Notes: a model not told the origin generated them from the letters alone. 64,000 bases of DNA from Protopterus annectens (GCF_019279795.1 NC_056738.1:408084449-408148448), one strand, 5' to 3'; positions 48,225 to 60,672 are shown, numbered from the stretch's first letter. Program-made: numbers and translations.

Positions 48225-49205
48225 AAGAATGCAGGTTAGATACTGCCTTCCCTACCAAGGATTGATAGAGTATAGGCCCGGAGAAAGGGACAGGGGAGTC
48301 CTAAGTGAACGATCTGCTCTGGTAGAGTTTTTAGTCAGATCTAAAACAGAAGCTGCTTTTAAAAAAGGGATGACCAGTAGGCCATATAAAGTACTGCATG
48401 ATAACTATAAGAATCAATCAGAGGAGGTTAGAAGAGACTGGGAAGAGAGAATGGCAAAGCAATTTACAAGGGAACAATGGGAGATCATATGTATGGCTCT
48501 CATGTATGCAACAAAGCCTAGATGGTTTAACATTTTTACTTGAAAGTGTTTGCATAGGTATTATTATACCCCAAGCAAATATCAAAAAAGTTTTCCTCAA
48601 GTACTTAGCAAATGTTGGATGTATGATAAAGAAGAAATAGGAAACTGGGGGTTTGTAGCGAGTTTGTAGTTCTAAAAATTCCCTACAGAGTACTCTGTCA
48701 GAAATATTGGAGGACCAAATGGCTCTAATACAGGAACTTATTATTTTCAGCTGGACACAGGATTTGAATTGTCTAGGCATAGTAAGACCTTATTAAGTTT
48801 AATTCTGTTGGCTGCCAAAAAAACTAATTACTAAACCAACTGTATTTGAAATGTATTTGAAGTAATGAATATTGCAAAACAGATAAAGGAAGTGGAAGAG
48901 TGATCTTTAGAAAAAGGAAGGAGCACATTTCATACAGATAAATGGAATTTGTGGGAACAATATGTGCAGAACAATGGTCAGGAGGAGGAGTTAGGTTTCA
49001 GGGACGGCAGGAATTGTGCAATTTCTGTAATGTTGGACTGATGACAGTTATAAAAAACATGGAAAAATGTTAATATGGTTTGTTTTCTTTTCTATTAATG
49101 TGTGTGCGCTTGTAAATATTGTTTCTTTTATTTTCTTTTCTTTGCTATTAATGTATGTGTGCCTATGTCTTAAGTGATAATTTGATAAAGTATTTAAAAA
49201 TATAC
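48225..49205 (+). pseudogene. L1-type LINE ORF2 C-terminal end (better-preserved copy)
   Basis: A 104-codon frame at 48229-48543 reads YCLPYQGLIEYRPGERDRG, then YKVLHDNYKNQSEE, RRDWEERM and FTREQWEIICMALMYAT, typical of the region before the L1 C-terminal zinc-binding motif. After a stop the text continues LHRYYYTPSKYQKSFPQVL and CWMYDKEE (second Cys of the CxxC lost). The 3' end (GATAATTTGATAAAG then A-rich) is at about 49165-49205. In the same orientation as, and 3.9 kb from, the copy at 44.3 kb. Confidence 0.78.
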
Positions 49206-50572
49206 AGAATTCTACAGCTATGTCTATAGTATACACCATATGTATAGAAAGAAGCATCAGTTAGTGATGAGCTAGTAATGTACAGGACATTTGTGGCATT
49301 TTTATTGACAGAGTACATTATGATTTTTGATTGGATATGTGAAGGTGGAAGCAGACTGTATGTATAAGTCAGCCTAGTTTGGGGAGGGAGGGTGGCTGTA
49401 ATGGGTAAGGGGCCTAACTATCCAGCTTTCATGCCTTGTGGTGGAAGCTCCCAAATGTTTCTATATCCATTAAGACCCAGAGACTAAGTATGGTATCAAG
49501 AAATCTGGTTAAACTGAGATGCTGTTTAAAGTGGACGAAAGGACAGGAAGTAGTGGATATGTTTGTTAGCAAGGTTCAGAGTTTACCTTGAGCAAAGTAG
49601 AATGCAGAGGAGACAGACAAAATAGGCAGTGGATTGAAGGAGGCTGAACAGCTCAAATAGGAGTCTAGGGAGGGACACAAGGGAATTGTACAGCAGACCA
49701 TAGTAGCCTTGTGGGGTATTCTGTCCTTCTTGGGAACTTTGTCCTTCCCTGTAGTGAATATGTAGAGTTTGTAGTTTACAGCAGTCTTCTGTTGAAATAA
49801 ATCACCAATTAACAAAGGATGCAGTTAAGGAACATAGTATATTACACACAGTATATTACACATAGGAAGTATACATACATTTAAGACAGGAAAGGAAGAG
49901 TTGAATTTTGGTCATCTTTGGGGCCAGAGTGAAAAACAATTGGGGATCTGTGCAAAACAAGACTAAATGCATTTCAGTTACACAGGCTTGTCCAAAGAGG
50001 ATACCATTTTGAGCAAATGAATGTAAAACAGGCATCCGTATACACTGTAAATTATATATAACTAATCATTAGAAGTGGGTAAAACAGGAAAGTGTAACCA
50101 ACAAAAATATTAGAGATAGCTTCAACAAAATAAGACTGTTAGGAACAGAAGAAAACTAGACAGAGAAATCACAGAACACAGATGGAACCGGAAATGTTTT
50201 TACAGGAATGTAATATGACAGGAAATGTTTAAAATGTACATTATGACTGCCTGAGAATGGAGAAGAGAAGATAAGGTAAAGGAAAGAGGAAATATTAGCA
50301 GTGAAAATAAAATAAAATGTATTTATTAGTTTTAATAAGTTGGAGTGTTGACTGATGTGATGATTTCTAGATCTATTCCACAAAGGTTTACCAATAGCTA
50401 GTTGTTTCGTTCTGGGAAAGAGAATGCAATGTCTACATAAAGACAGCAGGAGAAGGACAGATGGAAGTTTTATACATTTCTGAAACAGTGCTAATCTGTA
50501 TTCGGCTGTCGTTAGTGAGTGTATATGGAGGCATTGCGAATTCTTCCTGTTAAGGTGAGCTCATCACTTTAC
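49206..50572. other. Probable intron sequence, nothing recognised
   Basis: About 1.37 kb downstream (minus-strand sense) of the SLC22 exon. No further exon or transposon was identified. Confidence 0.45.
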
Positions 50573-50696
50573 CTCTGCAGTCACCTTCTCGCCTTCTTCC
50601 TTTCTTCCATTGATTTTCGCGACTTGCTTTAACTGCTTCACAGCGACTTCAGATTTATTATTTAAAACCAGCCAACGAGCAGATTCCGGACTCCAC
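50573..50696 (-). CDS. Single coding exon of an SLC22 organic-anion-transporter-type gene
   Basis: SLC22 proteins are 12-helix plasma-membrane carriers of organic anions, cations or zwitterions. The exon encodes 41 residues plus one leading base: WSPESARWLVLNNK, then AVKQLKQVAKINGRKEEGEK and VTAE. PES-x-RWL followed by a helix and KINGxKEEGE is the conserved cytoplasmic loop after transmembrane helix 6 in OAT-type members (SLC22A6, A8, A20 and relatives). The exon is bounded by a pyrimidine-rich acceptor ending TTGTAACTAG and by a donor GTAAAGTGATG. Exact length 124 bp, open, with no decay. No other exon of the gene was found in the window, so both flanking introns are long. The paralogue cannot be assigned from 41 residues. 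Confidence 0.85.
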
Positions 50697-51066
50697 CTAG
50701 TTACAAGGAAGTGAAAATAAAAGTTTAGAAGGTAAAATGCAACCTATTACTAATATTTATTCTGCACAAACAGACTTGGGTAGCATAAGAATTCTCAAAA
50801 TGAATACAGTGAAGAAAAATGCCAAACATACACAATACTAATTATATGCTGAAAATTAAATTATTTTAGTAGCAGTTGCCTTATTTTCCACAGCATATTC
50901 TTTTCTCAGGACATACCATCTGCAGTGTATGTCCTGCTCAACTGTTTATTTGCCACTCTGATGGGTGAGTCTATTAATAAACTGTATTTTCTTTCAGTAA
51001 ATACATACTCATAAAGTGATATCACCCAGGCAATATTCCACATAAGCAATGGAACCACCCACATGC
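50697..51066. other. Intron sequence next to the SLC22 exon
   Basis: Starts with the splice acceptor tract on the minus strand (TTTTATTTTCACTTCC just upstream of the AG). No other feature. Confidence 0.5.
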
Positions 51067-51372
51067 ATAGCTCTCATCTGTACAGATTTTTGCAGAGTAT
51101 CCACATTTTTGCCTCAGATTTTGGTGCGCTTCTCATAAAATGTTCAGTTTTCTGGCAAATCATTAAGGATTAAAGCCAGAAAATAATGTCAGACATATGA
51201 GTTTCAGACTTCATACCATTCAGAAAATTCACGCTAATGCAAAATCAGTTCTTTTATCAACTTTCTATTTTTATAAGAGCGATATTTAAAAACTGTCCCA
51301 ATTTTTGGGCCACCATATGCCCAACTTTTATGGCAATGTCCAGATTTCATCCTCTAAGAGGTTGTGAGGTAT
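51067..51372 (-). repeat. Nonautonomous repeat, family M (minus copy)
   Basis: Ends ATAGCTCTCATC on the left and GAGGTTGTGAGGTAT on the right (ATACCTCACAACCTC in reverse). The interior has a CAGAAAATTCACGC block matching the family's GCATTTTCTGAA segment in reverse complement. Confidence 0.55.
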
Positions 51373-52923
51373 GCCCACATGTGATATGATATAGTCATTG
51401 TCTTTTTTAATGTCTTTGAAGTGCATAAAAACTCTGCTACTAGAGCAAAAACCATATTAGCTCCCTGCTGAACTAAGCTGCTTTATAGAGGCACTTGGAG
51501 CTCTGGTACTGTAAGGAATGTATACATATTGTATTGCTAAAACCATACCAGTACCACTGCACAGCATGTATTTATATAAGTATTACACCCAAAGTACCAA
51601 ATATACTAGTATGATGGCAATGCTTGCTACTCATAATTTTCTACATTTTGTTATGCAGAATATTAAGATTATGGTTGTATGAATAAGTATCAGTTACTGG
51701 CATGTTCTGATAAAAATACATCATTATCAGTGCCTTTGATGTCCATATATGCATGCAAGATATACATTCTTCACAGACTGGTCATTATACAAGAAATGGA
51801 TACATAATGCCAAATTACTAAAGATAACAGTTCCAAAACTGCTTTATTCCCGAGGTACAATAATTACAACCAGTTACATATAAAAATCCAGACAGCATGG
51901 ATTAAAAATGAATGTGCACTGTCCAAAGTGTTAAATTACTATCAATAACCACAACAGTTCTGGTACATTTTACTCTTAATGTTACTTCTATCATTATAGA
52001 TCTGTGGGGCTTTTACTTAAACCTCTTAATGATAACGTCACTGATAGTTTGGCTTATCTAAATAATCTGCAAGCTTTAGCAATTCAAGCCCCTGTTTTCC
52101 ATGTTGCTCATGCTCAGACATTAGAAACAAACAAGCCCCAGTTCACAGAAAATTTTCAAAATAAATAAATAAGTAAAGCTAATAATAGTAGCAATAATAA
52201 TAATAGAATCGGAGAATGTGATCAAACATCCTAACATGGCTGGCAAAAAAATAACTTTATATTTTAAAGTTTGGGCTTCTCCATGTCAAACAGAGGCACA
52301 ACTGCATATGGCCAACTGGCTGCTCAATTCACTAACATTTAAACTACTTAACAATAGTTACTGTCCCATCAACAAACAAACTAAAAATTAAACAACCCTC
52401 ATTACTTTTATGACCATGATTGTACTTTGCTGGTAATATTCCTCTTTAATCTACCTAAAAAAATTATGTTTTAACATTATTCCAACAATCTGGCACTTGC
52501 TATCCCAAAAAATAAGTATAAATAAGTATTAATAAATACTCTGCATTTTGCAATAAGCTCGAGCTCCACCTACTGAAGGCCTACAAATGCAGCACTGCTA
52601 TGATCATAATGCAGGGAAATTCTTCTCTCGTTAAATAGCCTTAACTGTAGTACTCTTCCCTCAGTAGGTCATGCTTCAGTGTAAAAAGCCACTTTAAAAT
52701 AATACACAGACGCCTGTATAAAATGTAAATACTGGTATAAGTTCTATCCAGACCTTAACTGGTGTATCTTTTTCTGTGGCTGTTTTGAGTACATTCTAAT
52801 AATTTTGCAGAATGCCTATGCATTTATTTTTCTGAATTTCATGCCTTCCATTTATTAATTGTTCAAAAATAATCTCCCAACTGCTGTGGTGGAACTGCCA
52901 ATCCATTAGAAAAAACACACAAT
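51373..52923. other. Spacer, nothing recognised
   Basis: About 1.55 kb, AT-rich. A small (AATA)n-rich stretch occurs near 52160-52205. No exon was recognised. Confidence 0.45.
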
Positions 52924-53605
52924 CTTAGGCAGAAAAAGCACCAAGACTAATGTAAAGTCACAAAACTGGAAGCAAATATCTGAGCGAATTAATCCACATG
53001 AACAAATCTAATGTTCGTTAAAGATATTTATTGAATCCAATTTAAAATAAAAATAATAAAAAGTCCCTGGATACTCACATACGATAAGTGCTTTCGATTA
53101 GGTCTTCTTCAGATCGTAATTAAAATAGGGACAGTCTTGCTTTTATACAAGATCTTTAACATTCAATTGGCCAATGACAAATTACAAAATGCTAATAACC
53201 AGTAAATTTTCTTCCTTCCAAGTCTCTTTTAATTCGTAATACCAATCAAAAGTTTTCATAGTTAAACCCCGCCTTTAATTTGGTTGCATTGGCATTGTTG
53301 ACTAATATGCAAATTCGCTGTACTGGCAACCAATGTCAGCTTGGCAAAACATCTCTCTCTGAGCTAATATTACCAATAGGATTTTGCGCTTTAGCCACAC
53401 CCCTTTGTTGGTCATGGTGGTAATCCCTATAGTAAATATGCAAAGTAGCTGGAATTTCACAGCCAATAATGGATGACAATAATCCGTTTTGGCCAATTAA
53501 AATAATAACTGAGCTAAATGACTTGTCGCTCCCTTTTTTCACTTATATTTAACAAATTTTATAATATTATATTCTATCTGGTTCTTGTATAGAAAAACTT
53601 TCACC
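52924..53605 (-). repeat. PLE-B left arm (inverted)
   Basis: Reverse complement of 54501-55153. It differs by a short extra segment around 53345-53365 and scattered substitutions, and has a hammerhead-like motif at 53080-53118. Confidence 0.85.
53080..53118 (-). ncRNA. Hammerhead-ribozyme-like motif, PLE-B left arm
   Basis: Minus-strand order: TACGAT, CTGAAGA, AGACCTAATC, GAAA with AGCACT, T, ATCGTA. TACGAT and ATCGTA pair perfectly over 6 bp as helix I, and the core elements fit the consensus. The cleavage-site triplet would be CUU. Helix II is weak (two pairs with one extra A after the core), which may mean reduced or lost activity. Confidence 0.55.
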
Positions 53606-53890
53606 ATCAAGAAAACTGACTCTTTCTTTAGAATAATTAGCTGTAAATGTTAAGAATGTTGTAGTGGAATCAAGATAAATTTTAAACTGCTGAAATTATT
53701 CGATCTTTCCTTGCCATAAAATAAATAAATCGTCAACAAAACGTCCATAGTAAAGAATATGTTTATGCCATGGATTGTTGGGATGAAGAACATGTTGTAA
53801 TTCCCAATTTACTAGAACTAAATTCGAATAACTATTGGCACAAGGGGTGCCCATGGCAACCCCCTTATTTTTGTAGATACATTTTTTCGA
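53606..53890 (-). pseudogene. Penelope-like RT fragment
   Basis: Minus-strand frame with GVAMGTPCANSYSNL (RT motif B, family GTxMGTxxAPxYAN) near 53860 and YYGRFVDDLFILW (motif C with the catalytic Asp pair) near 53730, followed by TFTANYSKERVSFLDG near 53630. This is the order of a PLE RT palm and start of thumb. It is cut off on the 5' side by the inserted LINE end at 53891 and on the 3' side by the arm. Motif C is intact, so this family is less decayed than PLE-A. Confidence 0.85.
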
Positions 53891-54216
53891 CATGCTGGAG
53901 GGACAGATTCATATCCCAGTGGCTCCCCTCACTCTGGAACAAAATCCCAGTCCATGTCAGACAGAGCCCTCATTGACCCTCTTCAAGAAGAATCTTGACG
54001 TTTGGATGGGAGATCGTAAATTTACCCCTGGGATCTCTTCTGCGTCACTGCTAGACAGAGGCACGGTAAACTAACCTTAAATGGGCTATTTTCTGTGACC
54101 TACTATACAGAGGCACAGTCACCTAATCTAAGAAGGGTGGCAAAAGCCAAACACACTCTGGCTAGGCTTGTAAATGCCCTAGGGCAGACAGCCTAGTATC
54201 AACCTATGAACCTATA
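53891..54216 (+). mobile_element. 5'-truncated CR1/L2-type LINE end nested in the PLE
   Basis: Starts CATGCTGGAGGGACAGATTC (the CWRDRF codons), encodes a broken LWNKIPVHVRQS and NLDVWMGDRK, then the 3' UTR GGCTAGGCTTGTAAATGCCC, AGCCTAGTATCAACC and a terminal TATGAACCTATA. It lies in the middle of the PLE RT, so it inserted after the PLE. Confidence 0.85.
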
Positions 54217-54500
54217 CACAAAAATAGTTATTCTCCAATATCAGTTCAAGTAAGGCACAGTGGCTGTAAAATAACAAGTCTGGGGATATTTCCCTTTCCT
54301 TCAAGTGCGGGTGTCATCCTCAGTGAATAGTACAGTTCAGTTTTAGTAATGCTGCCATTTGGGAATCATACAGTGTCTTACGAGTCATAGTTTATTGCGA
54401 TGATAGATCACGCATTATTATTAGACAATCACTGCCTGGGTTCGATGAATATTTTGTTATGAAAAAGATATTTTGATCGGCTTTTCTTTAACAAGCTCTA
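54217..54500. other. Internal PLE-B sequence of unknown role
   Basis: Lies between the nested LINE end and the right arm. Presumably the displaced 5' part of the PLE (minus-strand sense), but no conserved block was recognised. Confidence 0.4.
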
Positions 54501-55153
54501 GGTGAAAGTTTTTCTATACAAGAACCAGAGAGAACATAATATTATAAAATTTGTTAAATACAAGTGAAAGAAGGGAGCGACAAGTCATTTAGCTCAGTTA
54601 TTATTTTAATTGGCCAAAACAGATTATTGTCGTCCATTATTGGCTGTGAGCTTCCAGCTACTTTGCATATTTACTATAGGGATTACCACCATGACCAACA
54701 AAGGGGTATGGCTAAAGCACAAATTCCTATTGGTAATATATTGCTGAGCTGACATTGGTTGCCAGTACAGCGAATTTGCATATTAGTCAACAATGCCAGT
54801 GCAACCAAATTAAAGGCGGGATTTAACTATGAAAACTTTTGATTGGTATTACGAATTAAACGAGACTTGGAAGGAAGAAAAGTTACTGGTTATTAGCATT
54901 TTGTAAGTTGTCATTGGCCAACTGAATGTTAAAGATCTTGTATAAAAGCAATTTTAATTATGATCTGAAGAAGACCTAATCGAAAGCGCTTATCGTATGT
55001 GAGCATCTAGGGACTTTTTATTATTTTTATTTTAAATTGGATTCAATAAATATCTTTAACGAACATTGGATTTGTTCATGTGGATTAATTTGCTCAGATA
55101 TTTGCTTCCAGTTTTGGGACTTTACGTTAGCCTTGGTGCTTTTTCTGCCTAAG
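54501..55153 (+). repeat. PLE-B right arm
   Basis: Inverted copy of 52924-53605; it begins GGTGAAAGTTTTTCTATAC at the inner edge and ends near GTGCTTTTTCTGCCTAAG. Confidence 0.85.
54959..54997 (+). ncRNA. Hammerhead-ribozyme-like motif, PLE-B right arm
   Basis: TATGAT (54959-54964), CTGAAGA (54965-54971), AGACCTAATC, GAAA (54982-54985) running into the palindrome AGCGCT (54985-54990), T at 54991 as the cleavage-site base, then ATCGTA (54992-54997). Helix I pairs with one G-U where the left arm has C-G, so pairing is kept despite substitution. The self-complementary helix III suggests a dimeric hammerhead. Helix II is weak. Confidence 0.58.
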
Positions 55154-55352
55154 TTCGTGTATTTATTAATTGTTTCCTCTATATGCTGTAATGTCTGTGT
55201 ATACTGTATGATGTACTGCCTATGTTCTACTTCCTGTCCATATCTACCAGACACATGCATACACATATGCATTACTTGTACAGTTCAAAATCATTGCTGT
55301 TGGCTTGGGTCATGGTGGAAATTCTCACTTATTCAGTTTAAAAAAGCTAATA

Positions 55353-56064
<712 letters not shown>

Positions 56065-56136
<72 letters not shown>
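56065..56136 (+). repeat. (CA)n microsatellite, right flank of the foldback element
   Basis: About 72 bp of CA repeat continuing the tract on the other side of the element; a further short CACACGCACACACA follows at 56143-56156. Confidence 0.95.
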
Positions 56137-56140
<4 letters not shown>

Positions 56141-56156
56141 CTCACACGCACACACA

Positions 56157-57045
56157 TTTATGTTTCTATCATGAAAGGTTGAAAATTCAAGAGTAACTCA
56201 CAAATGGCAGAAAAAAAGAGAATCACAAAACACTGAATGACTAATAAGAGTCAATCATAAAACATTGAATTTCTCTTCCACTAACAAAGTTCTGTATCAC
56301 CAGCTAATGCACGCTAGCACTACCCATACCCTAAACCCTGCCTAACCCTGTACCTTACCTTATACAAATCCTTTTTGTAATACTACAGATATAAAATACA
56401 AGCTCAGACACATACACACACACTCTCACAAATACACACACAAAACACTAAAGCTATCCTCTTGCCTAACCCCTACTGTAAACCCAAACTGCCAACATTT
56501 GTACAAGCACACTCCCACCACAACACCCACATGCTTACATGTGTCTACAAAATGAACTAATGACATTCTGAACTGTTGGTAAAATGAACTGCCAGCATTC
56601 TGAACTGTCGGCATTATGAACTGCATATATATGAAAAACTCTTATCTTTATATAAAAAAACATTACAGTTGTTAAAAACTCTGAATAATTTAATACAGAT
56701 AACAGACCTGACGCTATCACAAGCAGATCATCTGCAATGAAACATGGCATCTCTTTTAAATCCCAGTTTCCTAATAACTCCACACTGTAGCCAACCATGG
56801 CTCAACACTGATTTTTCCATTCATTTCAGAACATTTACTGACCTGTAATCTACAATGCAATCTATATCTTCATCTGTTTTGTTTTCCTTAAGTGTAGCTA
56901 AGACAGAAAAGCTAAAATGATGCCCTGGACTCTTTAAAAGAAGTTTGGGCAGAGCACTGTTTGCATCCCTTTCGGTAATGCATATTCATGTTCATATGTG
57001 AAGTCCTTTAAAGGTCTTTTAATTTATCCTGCATCATGAAAATTG
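56157..57045. other. Spacer, nothing recognised
   Basis: About 890 bp. CA-rich at 56405-56445 and with a few local short repeats (GAACTGYCRGCATT twice at 56585-56615). No exon motif. Confidence 0.45.
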
Positions 57046-57742
<697 letters not shown>

Positions 57743-57960
57743 GAACTGCACACAATGGAGGACTAATAGGTTTCCACACCACACTTTAATGAAGAATAGA
57801 ACTGAGCGCTTTCATCCCTGACAAACCGGGGACTTCATCATAATCTACAGAAACAATATTAAAACCTATTTAAATAAGTGAAAGACTTTTGCAGTTGGAT
57901 AAAACACTTCCAACAGATACAGCCTTGACTAATCACATTTTTTTTCCTTTTCTATGTTGC
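57743..57960 (-). repeat. PLE-type terminal sequence (third family)
   Basis: No RT is attached. It is assigned from the hammerhead-like motif at 57793-57850 and the following minus-strand text (TTCATTAAAGTGTGGTGTGG), whose layout is like the other PLE arms. A solo or truncated element end; limits approximate. Confidence 0.5.
57793..57850 (-). ncRNA. Hammerhead-ribozyme-like motif, third PLE end
   Basis: Minus-strand order: CTGTAGATT, ATGATGA (consensus CUGANGA with the first C lost), a 5-bp stem GTCCC / GGGAT with a CGGTTTGTCA loop, and GAAA (57813-57810) running into the palindrome AGCGCT. C follows as the cleavage-site base (triplet CUC), then AGTTCTA. Helix I can pair TAGATT with AGTTCTA using one bulge and one wobble. 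Helix II is the best of the set; the core C change probably impairs cleavage. Confidence 0.55.
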
Positions 57961-59504
57961 CCTGTTCAGTGCAAAGGGTATGTTAAAACAAAATTAATCA
58001 TGCTACTCTTTACTTGTTTTCTAGGATCACAAATTCACGCTGCTTAGAGTCCAACTACAGCTTCATTTAATGCTTTATACTAGCAGAAATGGGCTCAGAA
58101 CTCTATTTGCTGCTTATCTCACTTTCCATACTCATGTTGCTCACTTTGGTCCTTGGGTCCTCCCTAACTTGCCTTTCTTTTATTATGTTTGCCTAAGTTC
58201 CCGTGCTAATAGTTTTTGTACTGATTTTTTTTTTACTTCAGAATTTACTATCAGTTTATCACCAGTTCCTGCACTGACATCTCTTACCATGCTGGTGTTC
58301 TGATGCTCTGTCATTGAAAACAGGCTAAATATTATTTACTGTCTAACCACAACTGCATTCTGTCTCTTTTTGTAGTTTCCATGCCAACTTCCTTCTTCTG
58401 GTTTCAAATCTGAATCTCTGTGTGTCACTTTCTTGCTACTGCATTCTTATACTAAATGGTTATATCATCTTTTCACATTTTGTCTTTACATTCTCCCACA
58501 TTCTCACATAATATTTTAAAATGGGAAAGAGTTTTTCCTATAATAATCATGGATTAAATCAGGGGTTACAGCCACAGAATAAAATGATTTTTCCCAAAAC
58601 TGTTTACATTTTTACAGGTGTAAGATGATATTAATCTCTGTCACAATGAATATATATTACCCACACTTTTTGGTAGTAATTTTATTTTTACACACTAGAG
58701 GAAACTTGAAAAGGGAAATCATGGTTTTGGAATATAGTAGATGTCGAACATGTCTTCCTTCTAATAATACAGTACATTACACTAGCTTGATTGTAACCCA
58801 GTGACACACGGCTGGCTCAGTTATCTTAGATATTGTAACATCCTCATGTAAAGCATGCATATCATATACTGAATTTAGCATTGTGACTCCTCCCTCCATA
58901 TTTCTAACAAATTAATAATATACCTGCTGCTTTCTATTTCATGAAAAAGGTTACATGTCTTACTACAGTTTTATCATTATAAGCAGACAGTTCTTGTGAT
59001 CACTTTGCAATAGTATTTTTTTTATTTCACTTGGCAAAGCTCATTTAAACCTATCCACTGCTAAAATTTCTAACATTTTTGTTTTGCTGTTGCTATCAGG
59101 TTCAAGCCAGAGTTTAAAAATATACTTTAGATCATGCATCTGTGCACTACCAATTTATCAAAGTTAAAAATCCAGCTTTGAAATGTTACAGTTCTATGTA
59201 AAGTTTATCATAGCTCTTGCAGTCAGTTGCAGCCACTTCCATGTATGTTTTTTTGTGTGCCTCTGTTGCTACTTTGTCACTTGAGAAGATAGGATTCATG
59301 CCCATTTTGCTCAGTACCAATTTTCTATGATGTCATAACACTCAAAATGTCTCTACATAAGATTCCAAGTCATCCTCCCTGACTAGGTTGTTCAGAGTGT
59401 CACAGTCTTGGGGCACAGCTATGTTGGCTAACATAATTAGCTGTATTTGTAGTTAGCAGTACCAACATCTGGTCAGATTCTACCTGCATTTTCATGCTTC
59501 TCCC
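57961..59504. other. Spacer, nothing recognised
   Basis: About 1.5 kb, AT-rich. No repeats or coding motif noted. Confidence 0.45.
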
Positions 59505-60659
59505 CAGTAATTCCTCCACGGTCACAGGCAACAGTTAAATATACCCACACCACAACAGTCAGTAATTCCTCCACGGTCACAGGCAACAGTTAAATATACC
59601 CACACCACAACAGTCAGTAATTCCTCCACGGTCACAAGCAACAGTTAAATATACCCACACCACAACAGTCAGTAATTCCTCCATGGTCACAGGCAACAGT
59701 TAAATATACCCGCACCACAACAGTCAGTAATTCCTCCACAGTCACAGGCAACAGTTAAATATACCTGCACCACAACAGTCAGTAATTCCTCCACGGCCAC
59801 AGGCAACAGTTAAATATACCCGCACCACAACAGTCAGTAATTCCTCCATGGTCACAGGCAACAGTTAAATATACCCGCACCACAACAGTCAGTAATTCCT
59901 CCACGGTCACAGGCAACAGTTAAATATACCCACACCACAACAGTCAGTAATTCCTCCACGGTCACAGGCAACAGTTAAATATACCCGCACTACAACAGTC
60001 AGTAATTCCTCCACAGTCACAGGCAACAGTTAAATATACCCACACCACAACAGTCAGTAATTCCTCCACGGTCACAAGCAGCAGTTAAATATACCCGCAC
60101 CACAACAGTCAGTAATTCCTCCACGGTCATCGGCAACAGTTAAATATACCCGCACCACAACAGTCAGTAATTCCTCCACGGTCACAGGCAACAGTTAAAT
60201 ATATCCGCACCACAACAGTCAGTAATTCCTCCATGGTCACAGGCAACAGTTAAATATACCCGCACCACAACAGTCAGTAATTCCTCCATGGTCACAGTCA
60301 ACAGTTAAATATACCCACACCACAACAGTCAGTAATTCCTCCACGGTCACAGGCAACAGTTAAATATACCCACACCACAACAGTCAATAATTCCTCCACG
60401 GTCACAGGCAACAGTTAAATATACCCGCACCACAAGAGTCAGTAATTCCTCCATGGTCACAGGCAACAGTGAAATATACCCGCACCACAACAGTCAGTAA
60501 TTCCTCCACAGTCACAGGCAACAGCTAAATATACCCGCACCACAACAGTCAGTAATTCCTCCAAGGTCACAGGCAACAGTTAATTATACCCGCACCACAA
60601 CAGTTAGTAATTCCTCCACGGTCATAGGCAACAGTTAAATATACCCGCACCACAACAGT
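59505..60659 (+). repeat. Minisatellite, 21 units of exactly 55 bp
   Basis: Each unit starts CAGTAATTCCTCCACGGTCA and ends CACCACAACAGT. 1155 bp divided by 55 is exactly 21, with no indel in any unit. Variation is concentrated at two CpG positions: CCA(CG)GTC and CCC(GC)AC. The period is not a multiple of three and contains stops, so it is non-coding. It has no spacer variability of the CRISPR kind. Confidence 0.97.
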
Positions 60660-60672
60660 TACATTAACATAA

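Larger units (their letters stand above)
52924..55153 (-). mobile_element. Penelope-like element with long inverted arms and a nested LINE end
   Basis: Arms at 52924-53605 (minus) and 54501-55153 (plus) are inverted copies of about 0.65 kb with high similarity, for example ATTATTTTAATTGGCCAAAA, TTATTGGCTGTGA and GAAGAAGACCTAATCGAAAG. Between them are a PLE RT fragment on the minus strand, a LINE 3' end (53891-54216, plus) and about 280 bp of unassigned sequence. The minus-strand RT reading stops within about 10 bp of the left-arm boundary, so no endonuclease domain is present. The arrangement matches the inverted pLTR configuration seen in PLEs. Confidence 0.78.

Noticed and set aside
59505-60659. 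CRISPR-like repeat array
   Set aside because: The units are contiguous 55-bp repeats without unique spacers, in a eukaryotic context.
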